Assembly (NCBI GenBank): GCA_965221295.1
Contig: OZ244879.1
Coordinates: 3,162,001-3,226,000 of the forward strand
DNA length: 64,000 nt
DNA from: Bin87 sp965221295
GTDB lineage: Bacteria; Chloroflexota; Dehalococcoidia; Lucifugimonadales; UBA3495
Direction of reading: 5' to 3'
The translations under genes and the position numbers were made by a program. Positions 7,432-14,201 of the stretch are shown in pieces. Under the pieces are notes generated by a model. That model did no database searches, was not told the origin of the DNA, and saw nothing but the letters and a program-made list of their open reading frames with translations. How positions within the stretch are numbered: the stretch's first letter is position 1; every line of letters starts with the position of its first letter.

Positions 7432-9232
7432 CGCGCCGCCTTCGACCGGAGTTCCCCCTGAAGTCGCCGACGATGTCCTCCGCGAACCGTATCTTGCCAG
7501 CGTCGGGAGCGAGATTGGGCAAGCCCGCCAGCAGTTCGCTCATTTCCTCGTCGATTTCCTCGTCTTCAAAATCTTCCTCGGTTTCATCGAATTCTTCGAT
7601 TACGTCGTCCAGGGTCAGGTTCCCCAGCGTCTCCACGCTCAGGCCCACTGCTTCTGGTTCCGGTTCGGGTTCCGGCGCCGCTTCCAGAAGCGCGGATTGC
7701 GCGGCTTCTTCTTCGGCCAACAAGGCGGCCAGCAGAGCGTCTTCATCGTAATCGCTGTCGATTTCGGCTTCCGTTTCTGCTTCCGCCGTCACTGTTTCCG
7801 GCGCCACCGGGGCTTCCGCTTCCAACGACGCCGGAGCCGCCTCGGCCGCTGCCACGACGCTGGTTTCCGCCTCTACCATGGCCTCCAGCGCCTCGTGGGC
7901 CTCGGCTGGTGGTTCGGCCGTCTCGGGAGCTTCCACGGACAGGCCGGTTTCCGCGATGGCGGCCTCCGCAGCCTCCGACACGCTCAGCGTCTCCACCTCA
8001 GGCGTTTCCTCAACCAGAGCTTCCTCAACCAGAGCTTCGGCAACTGGAGCTTCAGCAACCGGAACTTCTGTGTCAATCTTCATGGCTTCGGCTTCCGCCA
8101 GGACGGCCGCGGCGGCTTGTTCGGCGGCGATGCGCGCCGCCTCTTCAGCCCGAGCCGCCCGCAGCGCCTCCCACTGCTCGACGTTCTTGATGTCCAAACG
8201 CCATGAGGTGAGGCGGGCCGCTAGCTTGGCGTTCTGACCATCCCGTCCAATGGCCAGGGACATTTGGCTCTCGGGAACCACGACGTAGGCCGTGCGTTCC
8301 TCTTGATCCAATTCTACGGCGCCCACATCGGCCGGGCTGAGCGCCCGCGCGATGAGAACCTGCGGGTTGGAATCCCACTCGATGACGTCGATCTTCTCTC
8401 CCTGCAGTTCGTTGACGATGCTCTGGATGCGATTGCCCCGCAGTCCGATGCAGGAACCCACCGGATCCACGCCATCCTGGTGGGAAGCGACCGCCACCTT
8501 GCTGCGGATTCCTGGGTCCCTGGCGATGGCCCGGATTTCCACGGTGCCGTTGCCGATTTCTGGCACCTCCGATTCCATGAGGCGGCGCAGCAGGTCGCGG
8601 TGGGAGCGACTGACCACGACCTCGGGCCCGCGGGTGGTTTGTTGGACTTCCACCAGCAGCACCTTGAGGTTTTGGCCCTTGCGATACCGTTCGTTGCCGA
8701 CCTGGTTTTCGGGCCGCATGACGCCGCGAGCGCGGTTCTGGTTCTGAGCCTGGTGAGGGTTCAGGTTGATGAAAACGGTGGGACCCTTTTCGATGCTCTC
8801 GATGCTGCCGCTGATTATCTCGCCCTGGTACGCGGAATATTCTTCAAAGGTCTTTTCCCGCTCGGCTTCCCGCAGCCCCTGCATCAGCACCTGCCTCGCC
8901 GTTTGAGCGGAGATGCGGCTGGTGTCATACGATACTTCCTCGGGTTCCGGGATCTCAGCGTCCACCTCGGCGTTGGGAGCGATTTTCAAAGCCTCGGACA
9001 GCAGAATCTGTGTCTCCGGGTCGTCGACCTCTTCGACCACCGTCCGCAGTGGGAAGATGCTGATGTCCCCGGTGTTTGGGTTCAGTTTCACCGAAAGGTT
9101 CTGGGCTCCGGCGACGCTGTCGCGGCGGAAGGCGGTAGCCAGCGCCACCTCCACCTTGTTGAGCACCAGCTCCTTGCGCAGGCCACGTTCGGCGGATAAC
9201 TGATTCAACGCCATCATGAAGTCGCTTTTCAT
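7367..9232 (-). CDS. nusA: Transcription termination/antitermination protein NusA with acidic tail
   Basis: RNA-polymerase-binding factor for pausing, termination and antitermination. The 621-residue protein has the N-terminal domain (1-125), an S1 domain (about 135-200, GEIISGSIESIEKGPTVFINL region), KH1 (GSCIGLRGNRIQ, 259-270) and KH2 (SLAIGRDGQNAKLAARL, 325-341). From about 360 onward it is an Ala/Glu/Val-rich acidic low-complexity tail, with repeats of the type PVAEALVEEALVEE, that ends in a basic RGG-like stretch. The tail is lineage-specific and absent from E. coli NusA. GGAGG lies 6 bases before ATG 9232. It is first in the operon, and no rimP precedes it. Confidence 0.95.
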   Translation of the reverse strand: MKSDFMMALNQLSAERGLRKELVLNKVEVALATAFRRDSVAGAQNLSVKLNPNTGDISIFPLRTVVEEVDDPETQILLSEALKIAPNAEVDAEIPEPEEVSYDTSRISAQTARQVLMQGLREAEREKTFEEYSAYQGEIISGSIESIEKGPTVFINLNPHQAQNQNRARGVMRPENQVGNERYRKGQNLKVLLVEVQQTTRGPEVVVSRSHRDLLRRLMESEVPEIGNGTVEIRAIARDPGIRSKVAVASHQDGVDPVGSCIGLRGNRIQSIVNELQGEKIDVIEWDSNPQVLIARALSPADVGAVELDQEERTAYVVVPESQMSLAIGRDGQNAKLAARLTSWRLDIKNVEQWEALRAARAEEAARIAAEQAAAAVLAEAEAMKIDTEVPVAEAPVAEALVEEALVEETPEVETLSVSEAAEAAIAETGLSVEAPETAEPPAEAHEALEAMVEAETSVVAAAEAAPASLEAEAPVAPETVTAEAETEAEIDSDYDEDALLAALLAEEEAAQSALLEAAPEPEPEPEAVGLSVETLGNLTLDDVIEEFDETEEDFEDEEIDEEMSELLAGLPNLAPDAGKIRFAEDIVGDFRGNSGRRRRGGGNRRGGNVPGSRGPGPRRR

Positions 9233-9299
9233 CGTTGTCCTCCGCCGGCCGAGCCTTCCGTATGAATCGTCCGGAGTCCCGGTCGAATTGATAGAAATA

Positions 9300-9320
9300 A
9301 GGCGGGTGTACGCCCCGCCT
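9300..9320 (-). terminator. Attenuator-like hairpin in the nusA leader
   Basis: On the minus strand the leader folds into AGGCGGG - 7-base loop - CCCGCCT, followed by TATTTCTAT. This looks like a short intrinsic terminator placed between the promoter (9398-9426) and the nusA start. Such a site would allow NusA to regulate its own operon, as leader terminators do in E. coli. The T-run is imperfect. Confidence 0.5.
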
Positions 9321-9397
9321 AATGGAACCTGTAACCTCTCATTGCTGGTATCAGAGTCACCGACCCTTCACCCGCAACTGGGCGTTTGTGGGGCAAC

Positions 9398-9426
9398 ATT
9401 ATAGCGGCGTTGCGGCCCGTGGGCAA
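9398..9426 (-). promoter_or_regulatory. Promoter of the nusA-infB operon
   Basis: Minus strand: TTGCCC (9426-9421), a 17-base spacer and TATAAT (9403-9398). The transcript would begin near 9391, giving a leader of about 160 bases. The only other upstream sequence is repeat DNA, so this is the likely operon promoter. Confidence 0.75.
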
Positions 9427-9543
9427 GGCTAGCCAGACGGCGCGCGAAACCGCATTCCGCTAACCATCATCGCAAACCACCTCCACCGGTCATCCAACCG
9501 TCACGCGAGCCACCGCCGCCGGTCATGGCGAGCCTCCCACCCC

Positions 9544-9826
9544 TGTCATTGCGAGCGCAGCGCGGCAATCTCGCCGACCGCAACCAACGGCCGTGCTCCC
9601 TCACCCCGTCGGCCCTTCGCCCAGGCATCGGGATTGCCGCGTCGCTGTCGCTCCTCGCAATGACAGTTGAGGGAACGCGAGCCGCCCACCTTCCTGTCAT
9701 CGCGAGCCGCAGCCTCCTGTCATTGCGAGCGCAGCGCGGCAATCTCGCCGACCGCAACCAACGGCCGTTCTCCCCAGACGCTTCCAGGCTGCGGGCTGGC
9801 GGCGTCGCTGGCGCTGTTCGCCATGA
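9544..9826. repeat. Two copies of the dispersed palindromic repeat
   Basis: Copy one (9544-9666) begins TGTCATTGCGAGCGCAGCGC and ends CTCCTCGCAATGACAG. Copy two (from 9718) is degenerate at its right end. The family is GC-rich with inverted ends; several open frames here are only translations of the repeat. Confidence 0.85.
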
Positions 9827-9865
9827 CGAATATGGTCGGACGCTCCCGGGATCGCAAAATTATTG

Positions 9866-9873
9866 AACGAGTA
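9866..9873. repeat. Target-site duplication, left copy (AACGAGTA)
   Basis: The 8 bases immediately left of the transposon's left inverted repeat are identical to the 8 bases at 12756-12763 immediately right of the right inverted repeat. IS1-type elements usually duplicate about 8-9 bp. Confidence 0.95.
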
Positions 9874-9894
9874 GGTAGTGTATCCGTTTGAAAT
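9874..9894 (+). repeat. Left terminal inverted repeat of the IS1-family transposon
   Basis: 21 bases beginning GGTAGTGTATCC. They are perfectly inverted relative to 12735-12755, and identity stops on the inner side of both ends. The transposase stop codon begins at the very next base (9895). Confidence 0.95.
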
Positions 9895-10803
9895 TCACGC
9901 GGCTGCCCGCGCCTTGTAGGGGCCGCGCTTTCCGGGCTTGGGCATGTGCTCGCTGACTATATCAGAAAGCCAGCGAATGTTGTGCGCTCGATCCGCTATG
10001 CCCGCTGCCATCGCCGGCGTGGTTTTGTAGCCACCAGCGGCCTTCGTCAACGTGGTATGGGGGCGGCAGAAATTGTAGAACGTGAAGTATAGGGCCGCCG
10101 CGTAGCAGTGATTCTCGAATTTCTTGCTGAAGGCGTTGGTCAGGCGGGTATAACGGCGCATGGACATCCGCATGGTGAGATTGTGCCGTTCAACGTGGGA
10201 AGTGCTGATGTTCTCCCTTTTGGGGTCGCCGTTGACCACTTGACGGTGGCTGCCGACCCAATCCGAAGGCGAATACCGGCGCGCTTCCTCACGGGGCGTA
10301 TCAGCGTAGAGTTTGATTAGCTGGGCGAAATCCACATCCCCGCCGAATGCGCCTTCAACGGCTTCAGGGTAGGCGTTCAACCCGTCGGTCGTGAGTTGGA
10401 ACCGGCCTGCCGTCCGCGCTCTGAGATCGTCCATAAGTTCGATGGCGCTATCGCTGTCCCTGGACGTGCTCACCAGCCATGAAATCATCAACTTGCTTTG
10501 GGCGTCGATGGCAGTCCAGGTCCAGATGTCGCCGGCGCCTTCTGGCGCGGCAACTGCTGATTCAACGTTCTTCCGTTTGGCATAAAGGAAGGCCCAGATT
10601 TCGTCACACTGGACTACCTGGGCCGGAACGTCGTGAACGTGTTGATTGTGGTATTCCATGCAGGCCTTGCCTGCCTCTACCACCAACCGCTTGACGGTGT
10701 TGATGCCGCATTCTTCGATGCGGGTGATGGAGCGCATGGAACTGCCCTCCACCAACATGTTGAGGATGCGGGCCTGCTTGTCGGATGCAATGCGATTAAC
10801 CAT
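9895..10803 (-). CDS. IS1 family transposase
   Basis: DDE transposase of 302 residues. Seen in the protein: an N-terminal helix-turn-helix-like region (about 8-45, KQARILNMLVEGSSMRSITR), VQCDEIWAFLYAKRKN carrying the first catalytic Asp, DIWTWTAIDAQSKLMISWL, TTDGLNAYPEAVEGAFG with the second Asp, and the IS1-typical SHVERHNLTMRMSMRRYTR with the Glu. A basic tail ends at the inverted repeat. The frame extends upstream to 10902, but a consensus promoter covers 10810-10838. ATG 10803 then lies at the predicted transcription start, so the message is probably leaderless. The catalytic triad looks intact. Confidence 0.93.
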   Translation of the reverse strand: MVNRIASDKQARILNMLVEGSSMRSITRIEECGINTVKRLVVEAGKACMEYHNQHVHDVPAQVVQCDEIWAFLYAKRKNVESAVAAPEGAGDIWTWTAIDAQSKLMISWLVSTSRDSDSAIELMDDLRARTAGRFQLTTDGLNAYPEAVEGAFGGDVDFAQLIKLYADTPREEARRYSPSDWVGSHRQVVNGDPKRENISTSHVERHNLTMRMSMRRYTRLTNAFSKKFENHCYAAALYFTFYNFCRPHTTLTKAAGGYKTTPAMAAGIADRAHNIRWLSDIVSEHMPKPGKRGPYKARAAA

Positions 10804-10809
10804 GCCCGC

Positions 10810-10838
10810 ATTGTACCCGCCGTAGGGCATATTGTCAA
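10810..10838 (-). promoter_or_regulatory. Transposase promoter, apparently leaderless
   Basis: Minus strand TTGACA (10838-10833), a 17-base spacer and TACAAT (10815-10810). The start codon A is 7 bases beyond the -10 box, which is where transcription should begin. Next to it, at 10841-10858, a near-palindrome ATTTCA-N6-TGAAAT resembles the inner part of the terminal repeat and may be a transposase operator. Confidence 0.75.
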
Positions 10839-10843
10839 GCATT

Positions 10844-12407
10844 TCATCCGGTTGAAATAGCAAACCGGGTTTGCTCGTTGCCCACAAAATAACGCGGATC
10901 AACCGGCGGCAATTTCGGTCTTACTTGCTTGGTGAGCATCTCTTGCACGCTCAAAATCTGCATCTTGGGATACCGCTCGCCCCTGATCGTCACTTGCCCT
11001 TGCTGGGTGGCGAACAAGCGCAGGGAGTCTCGAGGCGGGTACAGCGTTACCATCAATGCCATCGGCGATTTCGTCTTTTGATTTTGCAACGCAGTTTGAA
11101 CGCCGAGCAATTTCTGCATGTCAGGCCGGCCAATCTGCCCTCGGTGCATTTTCACCTGTATCGGGATCACTTCCCCCCGTTCGGTGTAGTATCGGGCGTC
11201 GACCCCACCATCCCCCACCCGTATCTCGTTGGGAACAGCGTTGAGTAGGCCCGCCACTTTGTCCTCCGCCCAAGCCCATCCCGGCGTACCGTTGTCCGCA
11301 TCCGATCCGTGCATCAACGCCCGCCGTTCAAAGGCTTCCCACTCGTAATCCTCCCAGCCCATCTTGTACACCACTGGCGTGGCGGATCCGCCCCTGGAGG
11401 CCAACCGTTGCTCCATTACCCGCACTGCAATGGCGCTCACGTCTATGCCCAAGTACTTCCTGCCCAATTTGGCCGCCGCGTCTGCCGCTGTGCCACAACC
11501 GCAGAACGGGTCGAGTACCAGATCACCCTCGTTGCTGCTGGCATTGATGATGCGTTCCAATAAGGCTAATGGTTTCTGCGTCGGGTAGCCTAGGCGTTCA
11601 TCGCCCCTGTGAGCATGAATCGCGGGAACGTCGTCCCACCAATCATTCGCCAAGCGTCCTTCGTCTGCGTAATACTTGTACCCCTTTCCGTCAATCTGAT
11701 AACGCCTGCCCTCTTCATCCGTCAGCGAGTACCAAGATTCCCAGTCTTTGGTAAGATTGCGTCGAGGAACCCGTAGCGGATGAAATGTCCAATGCCTTTG
11801 CTTGGAGTAAAAGAAAACGGTATCGTGCTTTCGATTCCAGTATCGCCTGGTTCTCCCGGCCGTATCGTAACACCAGGCAATTTCATTCCTGAATTGCGCC
11901 ACCCCAAAGATTTTGTCCAACAGCACCCTCAGCAACCAGTTGGCGTTCGGATCACAATGCAAATAGATGCTGCCTGTCGGTTTCAGAACTCGGTGTAGCT
12001 CTGTAAGCCGCATTCCCATGAACAGCGCATACGACGCCATTGGAGATGTTGCACCGCTCACCAACCGCACGGCGTTGATGGCGTTCCTGAGCGGCCCTTC
12101 CTTCAACCGCTGGTATTGATGCTCGGTTTCATCAGTCCAGCGCCAGATGTCGCGCAATTGGGCGGCAACGCTACCTTTGTCTTTGAATGCAGCAACGTAG
12201 TTGTGATTGCTGTTGAACGGCGGGTCCAGGTAGATCAGGTCAACGCACTCGTCCGGTAGTTCCCTGAGGATGTCCATGTTGTCGGCGCATACCAGAGCAT
12301 CGCCGGCGAGGTAGGGATTATCGGGGGGGGGGGGCTTTCTTAGCGCGGCGCGTCGTGCGATTGGGCGTCTTGGTTGAAGCGGTTGCGCGTCGTGTGCGAG
12401 GTGGCAT
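10844..12407 (-). CDS. Phase-variable DNA methyltransferase fused to an Mrr-like nuclease domain (frame broken at a 12-base tract)
   Basis: Predicted amino-methyltransferase of the beta class plus a nuclease. Counting from ATG 12277, DPPF is at 18-21, the YPTQKP strand near 232 and the SAM motif DPFCGCGT at 257-264. A C-terminal domain follows with GDGGVDA (Asp361) and IPIQVK (Gln375, Lys377), the D...QxK core of Mrr-type endonucleases. The codons before 12277 (NPYLAGDALVCADN) are typical for the family, so the gene starts upstream. ATG 12407 has AGGAGG 7 bases ahead and overlaps the previous stop as TAATG. A C12 tract on this strand (12334-12323) puts that start out of frame and into a TAA; 11 or 14 Cs restore one continuous protein. 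Confidence 0.85.
12323..12334. repeat. Homopolymer of 12 G (C12 on the coding strand) in the methyltransferase gene
   Basis: Twelve consecutive G on the plus strand, 73 bases after the best start codon of the methyltransferase. Tract length 11 or 14 gives an open frame of about 520 residues; length 12, as read here, gives a peptide of about 28 residues. It is either a contingency (phase-variation) tract or a homopolymer read error. Confidence 0.9.
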
Positions 12408-12649
12408 TATGCGGCCTCCTCGCTCCATCGGGATTTGGCAGCCTTTGACGCTATTGCCGAACGTTGCTCAGCCGTCAGTTTGTCAGCCCGCGCCTTGCCC
12501 CCCTTTGCACCGCCTTTACTGCGGTTCGGCGTCGACGCCGGCTGGTCAACGTGTTCTTCCTCAATGTCGCCTACCGCTATCCGCGCCACCATGATCGCGG
12601 ATTCAATCGGATTAGTTGGGCGGCGTTCACCTTTCGGGCCTATGGGCAT
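12407..12649 (-). CDS. Small basic protein with a KGGKARADKLT motif
   Basis: An 80-residue protein with an acidic middle (IAVGDIEEEHVD) and a basic C-terminal half (SKGGAKGGKARADKLTAEQR, then IASKAAKSRW). I have seen this GGKARA...LT.EQR..IA.KAA..RW motif in small proteins of mobile elements, but know no function; a nucleic-acid-binding role is a guess. ATG 12649 has AGGAGG about 7 bases upstream; the frame reaches 12697 without a site. Its stop TAA shares one base with the methyltransferase ATG (TAATG), so the two are coupled. It lies wholly inside the transposon and is transcribed from the promoter at 12689-12716. Confidence 0.7.
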   Translation of the reverse strand: MPIGPKGERRPTNPIESAIMVARIAVGDIEEEHVDQPASTPNRSKGGAKGGKARADKLTAEQRSAIASKAAKSRWSEEAA

Positions 12650-12688
12650 GATCCCCCTCCTGTCGCGCGGGTACAACGCTAACCGCAC

Positions 12689-12716
12689 TTTATACACCGA
12701 TATTCACCACTGTCAA
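12689..12716 (-). promoter_or_regulatory. Promoter of the transposon passenger genes
   Basis: Minus strand TTGACA (12716-12711), a 16-base spacer and TATAAA (12694-12689), just inside the right inverted repeat. It points at the small basic gene and the methyltransferase, so the passenger module travels with its own promoter. Confidence 0.75.
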
Positions 12717-12734
12717 CCGTAAGGGCGACCAGCG

Positions 12735-12755
12735 ATTTCAAACGGATACACTACC
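12735..12755 (-). repeat. Right terminal inverted repeat of the IS1-family transposon
   Basis: Perfect 21-base inverse of 9874-9894. Confidence 0.95.
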
Positions 12756-12763
12756 AACGAGTA
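12756..12763. repeat. Target-site duplication, right copy (AACGAGTA)
   Basis: Identical to 9866-9873. It is followed after 7 bases by the rplU -35 box. Confidence 0.95.
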
Positions 12764-12770
12764 GCCCGCC

Positions 12771-12800
12771 TTGACAGGCGCAAGCCCTCATACATAGAAT
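12771..12800 (+). promoter_or_regulatory. Promoter of rplU-rpmA-rpmE
   Basis: TTGACA (12771-12776), an 18-base spacer and TAGAAT (12795-12800), giving a leader of about 20 bases. The transposon separates it from the AT-rich stretch AAAATTATTGAA that originally lay just upstream. Confidence 0.7.
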
Positions 12801-12826
12801 GGTAGGCCGTTTGGGAGATTCTGATT

Positions 12827-13147
12827 ATGGATTACGCCATCGTAAAAACGGGCGGCAAGCAGTACCGCGTTTCGCCTGGCGACGTGCTGGACGTAGAGTT
12901 GCTCGACGTGGAAGCCGGCGCCACCACCGACTTGGACACCGTATTGGCGGTGTCTCGAGACGGGCAGATGCGCTTCGGCGCGCCAACTGTGCCGGGCGCG
13001 AAAGTAGTCGCAGAAGCGCTGTCGCACCACAAGGACCGCAAGGTCATCGTGTACAAATACAAGGCCAAGACCCGGTACCGCCGCAAGCGCGGCCACCGCC
13101 AGAACTACACCCGCATCCAGATCCAAAGCATAGAAACCGGAGGCTAG
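12827..13147 (+). CDS. rplU: 50S ribosomal protein L21
   Basis: Large-subunit protein that binds 23S rRNA. The 106-residue product starts MDYAIVKTGGKQYRVSPGD and carries the family's basic segment YKYKAKTRYRRKRGHRQNYT near residues 75-94, with the typical length of 100-105. It is first of a three-gene ribosomal operon with rpmA 3 bases downstream; rplU-rpmA is a near-universal pair. Confidence 0.96.
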   Translation: MDYAIVKTGGKQYRVSPGDVLDVELLDVEAGATTDLDTVLAVSRDGQMRFGAPTVPGAKVVAEALSHHKDRKVIVYKYKAKTRYRRKRGHRQNYTRIQIQSIETGG

Positions 13148-13150
13148 GAC

Positions 13151-13429
13151 ATGGCCCACAAGAAGGCTGGTGGCAGCACCAACAACGGCCGCGATAGCAA
13201 TGCCAAACGATTGGGTGTGAAACGCTACGGCGGCGAGCGCGTCACCGGCGGATCCATCATCGTGCGCCAGCGCGGCACTCGCATCCGTCCCGGAACCAAC
13301 GTCGGCATGGGTCGCGATTACACCTTGTTCGCCATGATCGACGGCGAAGTGACCTTCGAATGGGCTGCCAAGGGCAAGCGCCGGGTTAGCGTGTACCCCG
13401 TGGCTGGCGCCCAGGCCGTCGCCGCCTGA
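13151..13429 (+). CDS. rpmA: 50S ribosomal protein L27
   Basis: L27 reaches the peptidyl-transferase centre with its N-terminus. The 92-residue product begins MAHKKAGGSTNNGRDSNAKR, then LGVKRYGGERVTGGSIIVRQ and RGTRIRPGTNVGMGRDYTLF, all diagnostic. There is no N-terminal extension of the kind cleaved in Firmicutes. A GGAGG site overlaps the end of rplU. Confidence 0.97.
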   Translation: MAHKKAGGSTNNGRDSNAKRLGVKRYGGERVTGGSIIVRQRGTRIRPGTNVGMGRDYTLFAMIDGEVTFEWAAKGKRRVSVYPVAGAQAVAA

Positions 13430-13440
13430 GGGATTTGGCC

Positions 13441-13644
13441 ATGAAAGCAGAAATTCACCCCCAGTACTTCAACGCCACCATCACCTGCTCCTGCGGCAAC
13501 GTGTTCCAAACCGGCGCCACCAAACCCGCGCTCCGCGTGGAGGTTTGCGGCCGCTGCCACCCTTTCTACACCGGGGAACAGCGCATCGTTGACACCCAGG
13601 GCCGTATCGAACGATTCAGCCGCCGCTTCAACTTGGACGGCTAG
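13441..13644 (+). CDS. rpmE: 50S ribosomal protein L31, zinc-binding type
   Basis: The 67-residue protein begins MKAEIHPQYFNATITCSCGN and has the CxC (Cys16, Cys18) and CxxC (Cys37, Cys40) pairs of the zinc-containing form, so it is the zinc-replete C+ type. The frame also includes an upstream TTG at 13435, but ATG 13441 is the natural start. It ends the rplU operon and is followed by a strong hairpin. Confidence 0.95.
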   Translation: MKAEIHPQYFNATITCSCGNVFQTGATKPALRVEVCGRCHPFYTGEQRIVDTQGRIERFSRRFNLDG

Positions 13645-13669
13645 CGCAACCCGCCCAGAGGATTCAGAC

Positions 13670-13695
13670 TAGGGGCGACCCATGGGTCGCCCCTA
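13670..13695 (+). terminator. Terminator hairpin after rpmE
   Basis: A 26-base perfect palindrome centred on CCATGG (arms 13670-13682 and 13683-13695) followed by TTTG. It probably ends the ribosomal operon. A loop of 4-6 bases must open at the centre. Confidence 0.7.
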
Positions 13696-13793
13696 TTTGC
13701 TGGATAAAAACCCGAACGGGGACGAAAATCCGAACGGGAACGACAGCCCGGACAGCAGTCTAGCTTGCGCATCGGGCAACGGGAGACCATGGC

Positions 13794-14201
13794 ATGGCGC
13801 GCTATATCCCCAAGACCGTCCGCGAGTACGGACGCATCCACTTGGCGGAGCGATTGGCCGCCCATGGCTGGGAGTGTTTCATCGCGAGGCGCAGCCCCAA
13901 CGAGGACGAGGTCATCGCAGGGATGCCGGAACACGGCGTGGAAATTCGCTTGAAATTCCACTCCCAGGAGAGCAGCCAGGCCGTCCGATTCTACAATTCG
14001 GATACCCTGGACTGGGATTGGCGATTCTTGGTCATCACCACCCATGTCCTCGCCAATACTCCGATAACTTACCTCATGTCCCGCGACGACGTGCTTGGCG
14101 ATGGCCGCCTGGACGAGGAATTCGAAGGGGCGCTTTGGTTGCAACCGGGAGCGTTTTCCGCCGAGGAATTCCGGGAGGCTTGGCACAAACTGGATGAGTA
14201 A
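13794..14201 (+). CDS. Hypothetical protein, 135 residues
   Basis: I do not recognise this protein. It is soluble, mildly acidic and rich in aromatic residues (MARYIPKTVREYGRIHLAER; DTLDWDWRFLVITTHVLANT), with no signal peptide or membrane segment. GGGAG lies 8 bases before ATG 13794, and its stop overlaps the start of the DUF1385 gene by 8 bases, so it is probably translated and co-expressed with it. The alternation of a helix (HLAERLAAHGWECFIARRS) and strands is loosely like small nuclease folds, but no catalytic motif can be shown. Confidence 0.6.
   Translation: MARYIPKTVREYGRIHLAERLAAHGWECFIARRSPNEDEVIAGMPEHGVEIRLKFHSQESSQAVRFYNSDTLDWDWRFLVITTHVLANTPITYLMSRDDVLGDGRLDEEFEGALWLQPGAFSAEEFREAWHKLDE

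Larger units (their letters stand above)
9874..12755. mobile_element. IS1-family transposon carrying a DNA methyltransferase module
   Basis: A 2,882-bp element bounded by 21-bp perfect inverted repeats and an 8-bp target duplication. It holds three genes, all on the minus strand: an IS1-type transposase at one end, and a small basic protein plus a methyltransferase-nuclease fusion at the other. Each module has its own promoter. Plain IS1 elements are 0.7-1.2 kb and carry only the transposase, so this is a transposon with passenger genes. The insertion is complete and recent enough for the duplication to be intact. It sits 7 bases upstream of the -35 box of rplU. Confidence 0.95.

Noticed and set aside
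9856..9867. AT-rich stretch left of the transposon as a promoter
   Set aside because: No hexamer pair with proper spacing; it is better explained as the original upstream flank of the rplU promoter.
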